A DNA stretch of 64,000 nt from Thermobrachium celere DSM 8682 (GTDB lineage Bacteria > Bacillota > Clostridia > Clostridiales > Caloramatoraceae). Under the pieces are notes generated by a model. That model saw only the letters and a program-made list of their open reading frames with translations, was not told the origin of the DNA and did not search any database. The DNA lies in NCBI RefSeq assembly GCF_000430995.1, contig NZ_HF952018.1, positions 1-64,000 on the forward strand. The letters are read 5' to 3'. The position numbers and the translations under genes were made by a program. Of this stretch, positions 1 through 8,809 are shown one piece after another; within the stretch, counting starts at the first letter, position 1; each line of letters opens with the position of its first letter.

Positions 1-518
<518 letters not shown>

Positions 519-577
519 ATATAAAATATAATAGCTAGGGTGGGCGGAGGGTTTATGATTGAAAGGAGAAAGGAGCA

Positions 578-745
578 TTGAAGGAGGCAAAGCTTGTAGT
601 ATTATCACTGCTTACAGGAATGATTGTTGGATTTATATTCCAAAAGCTTTCCCTACCTGTGCCAGCACCACCAACTATTGATGCCTTCATGGGTATCTTT
701 GGTGTATGGCTTGGTTCAGTTGTAATTGATAAGATTTCAAGATAA
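578..745 (+). CDS. XapX-type small membrane protein (copy 1)
   Basis: A 55-residue hydrophobic protein with a TTG start (MKEAKLVV...) preceded by AAGGAG at 563-568. It has two predicted membrane segments, roughly residues 5-22 and 36-52, joined by a proline-rich LPVPAPPT turn. The pattern LPVPAPP followed by GIFGVWLGS is typical of the XapX (DUF1427) family, whose biochemical role is not established. A homologous second copy follows 19 bases after the stop, so the two are probably co-transcribed. A TTG start is the only one that gives this frame; the upstream ATG at 555 hits a stop after eight codons. Confidence 0.75.
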   Translation: MKEAKLVVLSLLTGMIVGFIFQKLSLPVPAPPTIDAFMGIFGVWLGSVVIDKISR

Positions 746-764
746 TTAAAGGAGGGAAAGTGAA

Positions 765-917
765 ATGATGACAATACTATTAGCAACAGTTGCAGGTATG
801 ATATTAGGTGCTCTATTTAAGAAGATGAATTTACCACTACCAGCACCACCAACATTACCTGGTGTAGTAGGGGTACTTGGAGTGCTTCTTGGAAGTATGT
901 TAGCAAAAATGCTATAA
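765..917 (+). CDS. XapX-type small membrane protein (copy 2)
   Basis: A 50-residue protein (MMTILLATVAGMILGALF...) with GGAGGGAAAGTGAA upstream of the ATG. It shares the architecture of the preceding gene: helix, LPLPAPPTLPG turn, then a glycine-rich helix (GVLGVLLGSML). Both copies belong to the XapX (DUF1427) family by motif. Two half-size paralogues in tandem could assemble as a heteromeric membrane protein, but that is inference. A terminator hairpin follows directly. Confidence 0.75.
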   Translation: MMTILLATVAGMILGALFKKMNLPLPAPPTLPGVVGVLGVLLGSMLAKML

Positions 918-921
918 GAGA

Positions 922-948
922 AAAGAGGGTAGAAATACCCTCTTTTTT
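922..948 (+). terminator. Rho-independent terminator after XapX pair
   Basis: AAGAGGGTA and TACCCTCTT flank a short GAAA-type loop and are followed by a T run. It ends the two-gene XapX unit. Confidence 0.85.
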
Positions 949-995
949 AATTTATTTTGTGATATAATATTAAAAAAGATATTGGGGGTGATAGG

Positions 996-2132
996 ATGAA
1001 GGAGCTTAAATTTCACGGAAAAAGTATTATAATTGGTGAAAATTCAATTGAATATATAAAGAATATAGATTTTAAAAGGGTGTTTATTGTAACTGGTGGT
1101 AGGTCAATGTTTGAAAATGGAGCTATAGATAAACTTATGAGTATATTAAAAGAAAAAAGTGCAGAAGTACACATTTTTAAAGGAGTTAATAAAAACCCTA
1201 CAACAGAAGTTGTAAAATTAGGAGTAGAAGAAATGAAAAAATTTAACCCAGATACTGTAATTGGTATAGGGGGAGGCTCTCCTATAGATGCAGCAAAGTC
1301 TATGGCACTGTTTTATGAATATGATTTAGACATAGAAAAAGTAGAGGGAATAACTTTACCACAGGTAAGATATAAGACAAAGTTTATTGCAGTACCTTCA
1401 ACTTCAGGAACAGGAACAGAGGTTACAAGGGCATCAGTTATAACGTATAAAGACAAGGATATAAAGATAGGTCTAAAATCAGATGCCTTTATACCTGATT
1501 ATGCAATATTAGATTCTACTTTGACATATTCAATGCCAAAGGAAGTTGTTGCTGAAACAGGAATGGATGCATTAACACACGCTGTAGAATGTTACATAAA
1601 CAAAAATATAGATGAGTTTACAGAGGTTTTAGCAGAGGGTGCAGTAAAGGGAATATTTAAATATTTAGTCCTATCTTACAACGGTGATAAAAAAGCACGA
1701 GATAAGGTACATAAATATCAGTGTATGGCTGGATGTGCCTTTTCAAATGTAGGGCTTGGTATGGCACACGGTATATCCCACGCAATAGGCGGAAAATATA
1801 ATCTATCACACGGCCTTTTAAATGCAATATGCCTACCCTATGTTTTAAAGTATAATTCTAGGGATTTTGAGGTAGATCAAAGATTAAACTATTTAGCTAG
1901 CTTAATAGGTTCAGATAGTTTTATAAATAGTGTTATTGATTTAAATAAAAGCTTAAATATACCATTATCCTTTAAAGATTTAGGGATAGACGAAAATGAT
2001 TTTTTTGAAAACATAGAAGAAATTACATCAAATTCATTAAAGGGATCTACAAGGGTAAACCCAGTAAAAGTTAGTTTTGATGAAATGAAAAATATATTAA
2101 AATGTATTTTTTATGGGGATATGGGTTTATAA
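996..2132 (+). CDS. Iron-containing alcohol dehydrogenase
   Basis: A 378-residue group III (iron-activated) NAD(P)-dependent alcohol dehydrogenase, cytoplasmic, expected to interconvert aldehydes or ketones and alcohols during fermentation. The nucleotide-binding GGGSPIDAAK lies near residues 92-101 and PSTSGTGTEVT near 133-143. Metal-ligand segments are visible at GMDALTHAVE (near 189-198), GMAHGISHAIGG (near 254-265) and LSHG just after. Length is normal for the family. It has its own SD (GGGGGTG) and appears monocistronic. Substrate (butanol, propanediol, lactaldehyde) cannot be told from sequence alone. It lies outside the conserved yaaO block. Confidence 0.9.
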   Translation: MKELKFHGKSIIIGENSIEYIKNIDFKRVFIVTGGRSMFENGAIDKLMSILKEKSAEVHIFKGVNKNPTTEVVKLGVEEMKKFNPDTVIGIGGGSPIDAAKSMALFYEYDLDIEKVEGITLPQVRYKTKFIAVPSTSGTGTEVTRASVITYKDKDIKIGLKSDAFIPDYAILDSTLTYSMPKEVVAETGMDALTHAVECYINKNIDEFTEVLAEGAVKGIFKYLVLSYNGDKKARDKVHKYQCMAGCAFSNVGLGMAHGISHAIGGKYNLSHGLLNAICLPYVLKYNSRDFEVDQRLNYLASLIGSDSFINSVIDLNKSLNIPLSFKDLGIDENDFFENIEEITSNSLKGSTRVNPVKVSFDEMKNILKCIFYGDMGL

Positions 2133-2350
2133 TGTTTAATAACAGGATTGTTAAAAAGTGCACAAATATAATATGGAGAAAAACAAAACTATAGTGAGAT
2201 ATATTATATATAACTATAATAGAACATAACAATTTATATAAATAGCGTTTTTTAATAGTTTGTCTAGTTTTTTAACCTCTTTTGGATGTGGCAATATTTT
2301 AAGATATATCATATAATCTCTTTGTTAAACTTAGAGAGAAGGAGATAGAT

Positions 2351-2854
2351 ATGGGGTATTTATACAGAGAAGTAGTTGAATACAAACAAAAGAGGTTTGC
2401 GAAAATTTTGTTACCATTAATTACTATTTTGTGTATACTTAACTTTGTGGTTATATTAAGTGATTTAAGAAAGTACTTAAATAATTTTCATTATGTTATT
2501 ACTCTTTTGGTATCAGCACTAATATTTGTTCAATTTAAGATATGGAGAAAGTGTAAAAGACGCTATAGATATCAAATAATAGATGATGAACTTATTATAG
2601 AAAGATTTGATGGAGATAAAAGAAGAGTGGAGTTAAGCATAGATATAAAGCAAATAATAAAGGTTGAAAAAATTATAGATAAGATTTGTGACGACATAGA
2701 ATATAAAGAATTCTGTTTTTCAAATAAACAAAACAATATATATAGAGTTATTTATAAAATGGATGGTAAGATGTATAGCTTTTGTTTTGAACCAAGTACA
2801 AAATTTATAAATAAGGTTAATAGCCTTTTGAAGAAAAAGCCACTAGCTAGCTAG
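2351..2854 (+). CDS. Hypothetical membrane protein, two N-terminal helices
   Basis: A 167-residue protein not recognised as a named family. Hydrophobic segments at about residues 18-36 and 47-63 look like a membrane hairpin. A basic stretch (KCKRRYRYQ) follows, then a soluble beta-rich tail (about 75-165) that resembles bacterial PH-like or YcxB-like domains; this resemblance is a weak visual impression. The SD GAGAAGGAG lies just upstream of ATG. The last codons and stop sit inside the palindromic terminator shared with the convergent M20 gene. The 218 bases upstream are AT-rich and hold no evident gene. Confidence 0.6.
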   Translation: MGYLYREVVEYKQKRFAKILLPLITILCILNFVVILSDLRKYLNNFHYVITLLVSALIFVQFKIWRKCKRRYRYQIIDDELIIERFDGDKRRVELSIDIKQIIKVEKIIDKICDDIEYKEFCFSNKQNNIYRVIYKMDGKMYSFCFEPSTKFINKVNSLLKKKPLAS

Positions 2855-2860
2855 TGGCTT
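2837..2860. terminator. Bidirectional terminator containing both convergent stop codons
   Basis: A perfect 24-base palindrome (AAGCCACTAGCT plus its reverse complement) has A-rich sequence on the left and ATTATTTTTG on the right, so it can terminate in both directions. The plus-gene stop (2852-2854) and minus-gene stop (2851-2853) overlap within it. Confidence 0.85.
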
Positions 2861-3987
2861 ATTATTTTTGTATTTTCAATTATATCTATTCCAGTAAGGG
2901 CAAGGGCACTTGCAGTTTTAACTAACTGTTCAATTGCAAAGTCCTTTATTGTTGCATCTGCAAATTCCTTGGAATAGAATTCAATGTTATCCTGTGTTAT
3001 GCCAATGTATGGGTGTATACATGGTATCTTGTAGCTAAGATTAGCCATGTCTAAGCTTTGGCTCATAATCATAGGACCGTGTATATCAACAATTCCCTTT
3101 TCCTTAAGATTGTGGCAGAAAATCTTAGAAAGTTCTGAATGAGTTTTAAATGGTACATATCTTGCCAAAGTAGAGTATTCAAAGTCACATCTATATATTT
3201 TAGAATAAAGCCTTGCTATATCTAAAATATCGTCTTGAGCAAAGTCTATTAGTTTATCTTGATCAGACTTAATTAATATCTTTACGCAGCTTTTTTCTGC
3301 AACCTTGCATATATCATCCATACAATCAGTGATGGTATAGTTTATGTATATATGTTCTTTGTACTTAGATTTTATTGCTTCAATTGAGGAAATAGTAACT
3401 GCTGCAGGTGTTATTGGATTTATGCCTTTATCAAAATTAACAAGTGCAGATGAAGAATATCCCTTAAATTGCATATTGGATATAAGCATTGAAAGTGAAG
3501 AACCACTTTCAAGTGTTTTTGTGTATGGATGTGCACAAAGTGCTGCATCTATATTATTAAAATAATTATTCTCAAGAAGTTTTATTTTTGTTGGATTTTT
3601 TTCTTCTGACGGACAGCCAAATACTGTACAACTTCCACCAATTTCATTTATGGCCCTTTTTAAACCTATTGCACCTAAAACATTCATAGTACATTGTATA
3701 TTATGTCCGTTTATGTAACCATGACCTTCAACTGTATCATATTCGCATAGATAAGCTATATTTGGAGCAGAACTACCATATTTTGCAACAAACCCATTTG
3801 GTATCTCAGGTATATCTGAAACTTCAAAACCTTCCTCCTTAAGCAGATTAACAAGTGATGTATATGCAATACCTTCACATTTTTGTGCGTCGCTACATTT
3901 ATATAATTCAAGAACAATTGAGCGTATCCTTTCTTTAAGATTTTCAACATAACCTGTAACAAGTTCACGTATTACAGTTTTACTCAT
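2851..3987 (-). CDS. M20-family amidohydrolase/peptidase (AbgB/PM20D2-like)
   Basis: A 378-residue protein of the M20 metallo-amidohydrolase family, which cleaves amide bonds of N-acyl amino acids or dipeptides in the cytoplasm. Recognisable segments are LCEYDTVEGHGYINGHN, CPSEEKNPTKIKLLE, AALCAHPY and HPYIGI near the C-terminus. The usual M20D GHACGHN motif has its metal-binding Cys replaced (YINGHN), so metal binding may differ. The ATG at 3985-3987 is chosen because GAGGAGTGG lies 5-7 bases upstream; a start 15 bases earlier lacks this spacing. It is convergent with the upstream gene, sharing a terminator. Confidence 0.8.
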   Translation of the reverse strand: MSKTVIRELVTGYVENLKERIRSIVLELYKCSDAQKCEGIAYTSLVNLLKEEGFEVSDIPEIPNGFVAKYGSSAPNIAYLCEYDTVEGHGYINGHNIQCTMNVLGAIGLKRAINEIGGSCTVFGCPSEEKNPTKIKLLENNYFNNIDAALCAHPYTKTLESGSSLSMLISNMQFKGYSSSALVNFDKGINPITPAAVTISSIEAIKSKYKEHIYINYTITDCMDDICKVAEKSCVKILIKSDQDKLIDFAQDDILDIARLYSKIYRCDFEYSTLARYVPFKTHSELSKIFCHNLKEKGIVDIHGPMIMSQSLDMANLSYKIPCIHPYIGITQDNIEFYSKEFADATIKDFAIEQLVKTASALALTGIDIIENTKIISH

Positions 3988-4113
3988 AATACCACTCCTC
4001 AAACTTTTTATATTATTTTTTGATATTTGTTAATAAATTATGTAAGAGTATTACTTTATTATATTTTGATATTTCTGCTATAATATAAATAATAATTTAA
4101 AGGAGGAATAGAG

Positions 4114-5523
4114 TTGTCTTTAATAGATGATTTAATTAAATATAAACAAGAAGTTGATGTAAGGTTTCACATGCCTGGACATAAAGGAAATACCTTTGAA
4201 TTTGATGAACTTGAAAGGCTTAGAGAACATTTATTTTCAATAGATGTGACAGAGGTTGAGGGAACAGATAATCTTCATGTTCCAAATGGTATAATAAAAA
4301 ATGCACAGGATAGAGCAAAGGAGTTTTATGGAGCAGAACACAGCTTTTTTTTAGTTAATGGCTCTACAGCAGGTATATATAGTATGATTTTAGGTCTTTT
4401 AAAGCCAAAAGATAAAATAATAGTACAGAGAAATTGTCATAGGTCTGTATATTCAGCCTGTATGTTAGGAGATTTAGATGTTGTATATGTTAATCCTGTT
4501 ATAGATGAAGAATTTCATATACCTGTTTCATTGGATATTGAACAAATTTTAGATGTAATGGATAGCAACTTAGATGCAAAGGCTATTGTACTTACATATC
4601 CTACATATTATGGTACATGTTTTGATTTAAAGAGGGTTATACAAGAGGCTAAAAAAAGAGGGATGTACGTTTTAATAGATTCTGCCCATGGTGCTCATTT
4701 TAAATGTTCAAGCAAACTACCAGAGGATGCAATTGAACTTGGTGCAGATGCAGTAGTTTATAGCCTTCATAAGACAACTCCAGCACTTACGCAATGTTCA
4801 ATTTTAAATGTGAATAATGTGGATATTACAGGAATAAAATTTATGCTTAGTATATTTCAAACAACAAGTCCTTCTTATGTACTTATGTCATCAATAGATG
4901 CAGCAGTTAATATTATGAACAAAAAAGGCACTGAACTTATAGAAAGGACAATTTTAAGTGCAAATAAATTAAGAGAACGATTAAAAATTATTGGTTTTGA
5001 TTCAATTAATTTAGATAGAATAGGAAGATATAATATAAAAGATATAGACACAACAAGAATAGTTATATCATCAAATATAGGTGGATATTTGTTAGATGAG
5101 ATATTAAGAAAAAAATATAAAATTCAAGTTGAGATGTCAGATAATAAAAACATTGTATTAATAGGAAGTATGTTTGATAAGGAAGACTATTATGAGTATC
5201 TATATAAGGCTCTTTGTGATATAAAAAATAAATATTTAGAAGGCAATAAACAAAATATAAATTACGCAGATGTTAAATATAAAATTCGCATGAACATGAG
5301 AAGTGCATATTACAGTAAAAAGGAGAGGGTTTTATTAAAGAATGCCAAGGGATTAGTTAGTGCAGAGATGATTGTACCATATCCGCCAGGGGTTCCAATA
5401 TTAATGCCAGGAGAAGAAATAACAGAAGATATAATACATTTTATTAATGAAAATAGAGGGAAGATAGCTTTAAATGGGATTAGTGATAAAAATGCAGAGT
5501 ATATTTATGTTGTTAAGGAGTGA
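4114..5523 (+). CDS. yaaO: Orn/Lys/Arg decarboxylase family protein (YaaO-like)
   Basis: A 469-residue PLP-dependent fold-type I decarboxylase of the ornithine/lysine/arginine group, cytoplasmic, which would make a polyamine or cadaverine. Visible motifs are HMPGHKGN near residue 20, LIDSAHGAH (PLP Asp) near 188-196 and YSLHKTTPALTQ with the likely Schiff-base Lys. C-terminal PPGVPILMPGE is typical of the family. The TTG start follows AAAGGAGGAATAGAG. It is the first gene of the tight yaaO-tmk-darA-holB-ricT operon, matching its B. subtilis context. Substrate specificity is not inferable. Confidence 0.88.
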   Translation: MSLIDDLIKYKQEVDVRFHMPGHKGNTFEFDELERLREHLFSIDVTEVEGTDNLHVPNGIIKNAQDRAKEFYGAEHSFFLVNGSTAGIYSMILGLLKPKDKIIVQRNCHRSVYSACMLGDLDVVYVNPVIDEEFHIPVSLDIEQILDVMDSNLDAKAIVLTYPTYYGTCFDLKRVIQEAKKRGMYVLIDSAHGAHFKCSSKLPEDAIELGADAVVYSLHKTTPALTQCSILNVNNVDITGIKFMLSIFQTTSPSYVLMSSIDAAVNIMNKKGTELIERTILSANKLRERLKIIGFDSINLDRIGRYNIKDIDTTRIVISSNIGGYLLDEILRKKYKIQVEMSDNKNIVLIGSMFDKEDYYEYLYKALCDIKNKYLEGNKQNINYADVKYKIRMNMRSAYYSKKERVLLKNAKGLVSAEMIVPYPPGVPILMPGEEITEDIIHFINENRGKIALNGISDKNAEYIYVVKE

Positions 5524-5528
5524 TTTGT

Positions 5529-6152
5529 TTGAAGGGACTTTTTATAACATTTGAGGGACCAGATGGTGCAGGAAAAACAACACAGATAAATATGCTTAAG
5601 GAGTATTTAACTTCTAAAGGTTATGATGTAGTTTTGACTAGAGAACCAGGGGGAACAGCTATAGGGGAGAAGATAAGGAATGTTATACTTGATGTAGAAA
5701 ATAAAGAGATGGATGATATATGTGAAGCACTTTTATATGCAGCCTCAAGGGCGCAACATGTAAAGCAGTTAATTCTTCCAAGTATAGATCAAGGTAAGAT
5801 TGTTATTTGTGATAGATTTGTAGAATCTTCTATTGTTTATCAAGGATATGCAAGAGGTTTAGGAGAAGATAAGATAGAAGCTATAAATAATATAGCAACT
5901 AGAGGATTAGTTCCAGATGTGGTATTTCTTCTTATGCTTACTCCAGAGGAAGGTATAAAGAGGAAAAAGAAGTCAGGAGAGCTTGATAGGTTAGAAATGG
6001 AAAAGTTAGAGTTTCACAATAGGGTGTATGAAGGATATAATAGATTAAAGGAGAGACGAAAAAACATATTTGAAATTGATGCTACTTTAGATATCGATGA
6101 TATACATAATAGAATAGTTAGGGTAGTTGAGAGTTTATTGAGGGAGGAATAA
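5529..6152 (+). CDS. tmk: Thymidylate kinase
   Basis: A 207-residue dTMP kinase (dTMP + ATP to dTDP + ADP), essential for DNA precursor supply. P-loop GPDGAGKTT is at about residues 10-18; TREPGGTAIGE (dTMP binding), DRFVESSIVYQGYARG and an RKKKSGELDRLE lid follow. Start: a TTG at 5529, eight bases after AAGGAG, is preferred over the in-frame GTG at 5520 that overlaps the SD. The gene begins 5 bases after the yaaO stop and ends 2 bases before darA, so it is translationally linked to both. Confidence 0.95.
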   Translation: MKGLFITFEGPDGAGKTTQINMLKEYLTSKGYDVVLTREPGGTAIGEKIRNVILDVENKEMDDICEALLYAASRAQHVKQLILPSIDQGKIVICDRFVESSIVYQGYARGLGEDKIEAINNIATRGLVPDVVFLLMLTPEEGIKRKKKSGELDRLEMEKLEFHNRVYEGYNRLKERRKNIFEIDATLDIDDIHNRIVRVVESLLREE

Positions 6153-6154
6153 TT

Positions 6155-6484
6155 ATGAAGCTTGTTATTGCTATTGTACATGATGAGGATGCTATGGAAC
6201 TTATAGATAATTTAACTGAGGGAGGATTTAAGGTTACAAAGCTTGCAACAACAGGGGGATTTTTAAAGGCTGGTAATACTACTCTTTTAATAGGAGTTGA
6301 AAAGGAAAGTGTAGATAGTGTATTATCAATAATACAGGACGTATGCAAAACAAGAAAGGGAGTAGTTTCTATGCCATCTCCAATGGTTGGGGCAACAGGA
6401 GTATTTGTTCCAACGCCTGTTGAGGTAACAATTGGAGGTGCAACTGTTTTTGTTTTAGATGTTGAAAGATTTGAGAGAATATAA
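6155..6484 (+). CDS. darA: Cyclic-di-AMP receptor (DarA/PstA, YaaQ)
   Basis: A 109-residue PII-like protein of the YaaQ/DarA/PstA family, known to bind c-di-AMP as a trimer. Motifs: MKLVIAIVHDEDA at the start, TKLATTGGFLKAGNTTLL (ligand-binding and T-loop base) and the PSPMVGATGVFVPTP loop. Length is standard. It lies between tmk and holB as in other Firmicutes. Its downstream target is not known; the conserved location beside replication genes does not prove a replication role. Confidence 0.93.
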   Translation: MKLVIAIVHDEDAMELIDNLTEGGFKVTKLATTGGFLKAGNTTLLIGVEKESVDSVLSIIQDVCKTRKGVVSMPSPMVGATGVFVPTPVEVTIGGATVFVLDVERFERI

Positions 6485-6496
6485 TGGAGTGATTGT

Positions 6497-7459
6497 ATGA
6501 TAAAGGTTGTAGGGCAGGATGCTCAAATTGAACTTTTTTTAAAAACAGCTGATAAAGGCATGCTTGCCCATTCTTTTATAATAACAGGGCCAGATGGTGT
6601 GGGCAAAAGTGTATTTGCAAGGTTTATGGCTTCTTATATACTTTGTACTTCTAAAAATAAACCATGTGGTGTGTGTTCAAATTGTATCAGAGTAAAAAAT
6701 AAAAATCATCCAGATGTAATTGAAATTGCACCTAAAAACAGTATAGGTGTTGATGATATAAGAGGTTTAAGTGAAAAGATAAATACTAAACCTTATGAAG
6801 GAGACAGAAAAGTTGTAATAATTAAAGGAGCTGACTTTATAACTATTCAAGGGCAGAATGCATTTTTAAAAACTTTAGAGGAACCACCATTAGATACAAC
6901 TATTATAATGCTTGCAGAGAATATAAATTTAATATTAGACACAATAAAATCAAGATGCCAGATATATAAATTAAACAGAATTCCAATAGAGAAGGTTAAA
7001 AATTATTTAATTAGTATAAATGTTGAAGAAAAAAAGGCAGAGCTATTTTCAAATTTAAGTGATGGTATAATAGGAAATGCTCTTAAAATGCTTGATAACA
7101 GGTATCAAATTTTAAGAGATGAAACATGTAGTGTGTTTACCAAAATGGTTCAGTTTAATCCATTAGATTTTATGATGATAGAGGATTTTTTTACTGCAAA
7201 CAAAGATAATATTGAGGCTGTGTTTGATATTATAATATCACTTATTAGGGATATATCTGTATTTAAAAACACTTTAAAAGAAACTCACTGTTTAAATATA
7301 GACAAGATTGATCTAATTAGAAACTTAAGTGAAGTTTTATCAAATGAAAAATTAAATAGACTATTAGAAATCATTTTAAATACAAAGGGTAACATAGATA
7401 AAAATGCAAATTTTCAAATGGCCATAACATCGCTACTTTTGTCAATGCAGGAGGTTTAA
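6497..7459 (+). CDS. holB: DNA polymerase III subunit delta-prime
   Basis: A 320-residue AAA+ clamp-loader subunit. Walker A GPDGVGKS is at residues 31-38; a zinc finger CGVCSNCIRVKNKNHPD lies near 58-74; sensor 1 (SRCQ) and the LKTLEEPP segment are present. An intact Walker A as found here occurs in some Gram-positive delta-prime proteins. The C-terminal third is the usual divergent collar domain. SD: GGAGTG before ATG. The ricT start lies one base after its stop, so translation is coupled. Confidence 0.93.
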   Translation: MIKVVGQDAQIELFLKTADKGMLAHSFIITGPDGVGKSVFARFMASYILCTSKNKPCGVCSNCIRVKNKNHPDVIEIAPKNSIGVDDIRGLSEKINTKPYEGDRKVVIIKGADFITIQGQNAFLKTLEEPPLDTTIIMLAENINLILDTIKSRCQIYKLNRIPIEKVKNYLISINVEEKKAELFSNLSDGIIGNALKMLDNRYQILRDETCSVFTKMVQFNPLDFMMIEDFFTANKDNIEAVFDIIISLIRDISVFKNTLKETHCLNIDKIDLIRNLSEVLSNEKLNRLLEIILNTKGNIDKNANFQMAITSLLLSMQEV

Positions 7460-7460
7460 T

Positions 7461-8369
7461 ATGGTTACAGTAGTAGGAGTAAGATTTAAAAGAGCTGGTA
7501 AGATATATTATTTTGATCCAGATGGGCTTGACATAAATAAAGGTGATTTTGCAATTGTTGAAACAGCAAGAGGTATAGAATTTGGAGAAGTTGTTATAGG
7601 AAAAAGAGATGTTCCAGAAGAGGAAATAGTTGCACCATTAAAGAAGGTGATAAGGGTTGCAACAGAGGAGGATAAGCTTAAAAATCTTCAAAATAAAGCA
7701 AAGGAAGAGGATGCTTTTAATATTTGTCTTAAAAAAATACAAGAGCATGGCCTTCCAATGAAGTTAATTGATGTTGAGTATACCTTTGACAACAATAAAG
7801 TTATATTTTACTTTGTTGCAGACGGAAGAATTGACTTTAGAGAGCTTGTGAAGGATTTGGCTGCAATATTTAGAACAAGAATAGAATTAAGGCAGATTGG
7901 AGTAAGAGATGAATCAAAAATGGTAGGAGGACTTGGACCTTGTGGAAGGCCAATGTGCTGTGCAACATTTTTAGGAGAGTTTGAGCCAGTTTCTATAAAA
8001 ATGGCAAAGGAACAAAACTTATCTTTAAATCCATCAAAGATATCTGGAGTATGTGGTAGATTGATGTGCTGTCTAAACTATGAACAGGAAACGTATGAAG
8101 AAATAAGAAAGATAACTCCTGTTGTAGGTTCTATAGTGAAAACTCCTGATGGAGAGGGAGAAGTTATAGAAAATAGCATAATTAGAGAAAGTGTAAAAGT
8201 TAAACTAAGGACACCTGATGATGTTGAAATTAAAACCTACTCTATCCACGATATAGAGTTAATAGAAGGACAGTATGAACATAGAGAAATATCTGATGAT
8301 GAAATTAAGTCAGAAATTGAAGAATTAGATGAATCTGATGTAGATATTAATAGTCTTTTAGATGAATAA
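7461..8369 (+). CDS. ricT: PSP1-domain protein RicT (YaaT)
   Basis: A 302-residue PSP1-domain protein. In B. subtilis RicT joins RicA and RicF in an Fe-S complex that tunes RNase Y maturation of mRNAs and influences Spo0A phosphorelay output. The cysteine signatures CGRPMCCA (near 160-167) and CGRLMCC (near 198-204) are intact and fit cluster ligation. The C-terminal tail is acidic (EIEELDESDVDINSLLDE). It is the last gene of the yaaO operon here; yabA does not follow. Confidence 0.93.
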   Translation: MVTVVGVRFKRAGKIYYFDPDGLDINKGDFAIVETARGIEFGEVVIGKRDVPEEEIVAPLKKVIRVATEEDKLKNLQNKAKEEDAFNICLKKIQEHGLPMKLIDVEYTFDNNKVIFYFVADGRIDFRELVKDLAAIFRTRIELRQIGVRDESKMVGGLGPCGRPMCCATFLGEFEPVSIKMAKEQNLSLNPSKISGVCGRLMCCLNYEQETYEEIRKITPVVGSIVKTPDGEGEVIENSIIRESVKVKLRTPDDVEIKTYSIHDIELIEGQYEHREISDDEIKSEIEELDESDVDINSLLDE

Positions 8370-8453
8370 TGCCAATAATTAGTGATATATGTACTTTTCA
8401 GATTTAAAAATTAGTGTTAAAATAGGAATAGAAGTTTGCGGGAGGTGAAACTT

Positions 8454-8624
8454 ATGGCATACAAGATTACTGACGCTTGTGTTAACTGTGGAGCATGCGC
8501 TTCAGAATGCCCAGTTAACTGCATAAGCCAAGGAGATTCAATCTATGTAATTGATGCAGATGCTTGCATCGACTGCGGAAACTGTGCTAATGTTTGCCCA
8601 GTAGGAGCACCTGTTCAAGAATAA
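8454..8624 (+). CDS. 2[4Fe-4S] clostridial-type ferredoxin
   Basis: A 56-residue electron carrier with two canonical clusters: CVNCGACASECP and CIDCGNCANVCP. Size and composition match the classic clostridial ferredoxin used by hydrogenase and pyruvate:ferredoxin oxidoreductase. The ATG at 8454 is chosen because GGGAGGTGAAACTT lies directly upstream; an in-frame start 18 bases earlier lacks an SD. It is flanked by its own leader and two tandem terminators, so it is probably monocistronic and highly expressed. Codon use (GCTTGTGTTAACTGTGG...) is cleaner than in neighbours, in line with high expression. Confidence 0.97.
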   Translation: MAYKITDACVNCGACASECPVNCISQGDSIYVIDADACIDCGNCANVCPVGAPVQE

Positions 8625-8634
8625 TCTACATACT

Positions 8635-8658
8635 AAAAAAGGCCGAAAGGCCTTTTTT
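8635..8658 (+). terminator. Terminator 1 of ferredoxin gene
   Basis: AAAAAAGGCC-GAAA-GGCCTTTTTT: perfect stem, GNRA-type loop, U run. Confidence 0.95.
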
Positions 8659-8664
8659 AATTTT

Positions 8665-8699
8665 ATAGCAGGTATCTAAAAGATGCCTGCTATTTTTTT
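8665..8699 (+). terminator. Terminator 2 of ferredoxin gene
   Basis: TAGCAGGTATCT and AGATGCCTGCTA pair (one G-U) around an AAA loop and precede TTTTTTT. It is a second hairpin within 10 bases of the first. Confidence 0.85.
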
Positions 8700-8768
8700 A
8701 ATAAAATTAAAAGTTTTTACTATGATATGAATATGGATTTATAAATATAAATATGATAATATATAAAT

Positions 8769-8785
8769 ATACCGTACAAGGGTAT
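8769..8785. promoter_or_regulatory. CsoR-family-like operator upstream of ccdA
   Basis: ATACCGTACAAGGGTAT matches the recalled B. subtilis CsoR copper operator ATACCCTACGGGGGTAT at 14 of 17 positions and has the same 17-base length with ATACC/GGTAT arms. It sits 24 bases before the ccdA start, where a repressor would block transcription. CsoR-family members sense Cu(I), Ni/Co, formaldehyde or persulfide (CstR). Which one applies is unknown and no csoR gene is in the window. Confidence 0.45.
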
Positions 8786-8809
8786 ATATAAATCTGATGG
8801 AGGTGTGTT

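Noticed and set aside
553-786. Open frame on the minus strand across the XapX genes
   Set aside because: Antisense to two SD-preceded genes with family motifs; no SD of its own and no recognisable protein.
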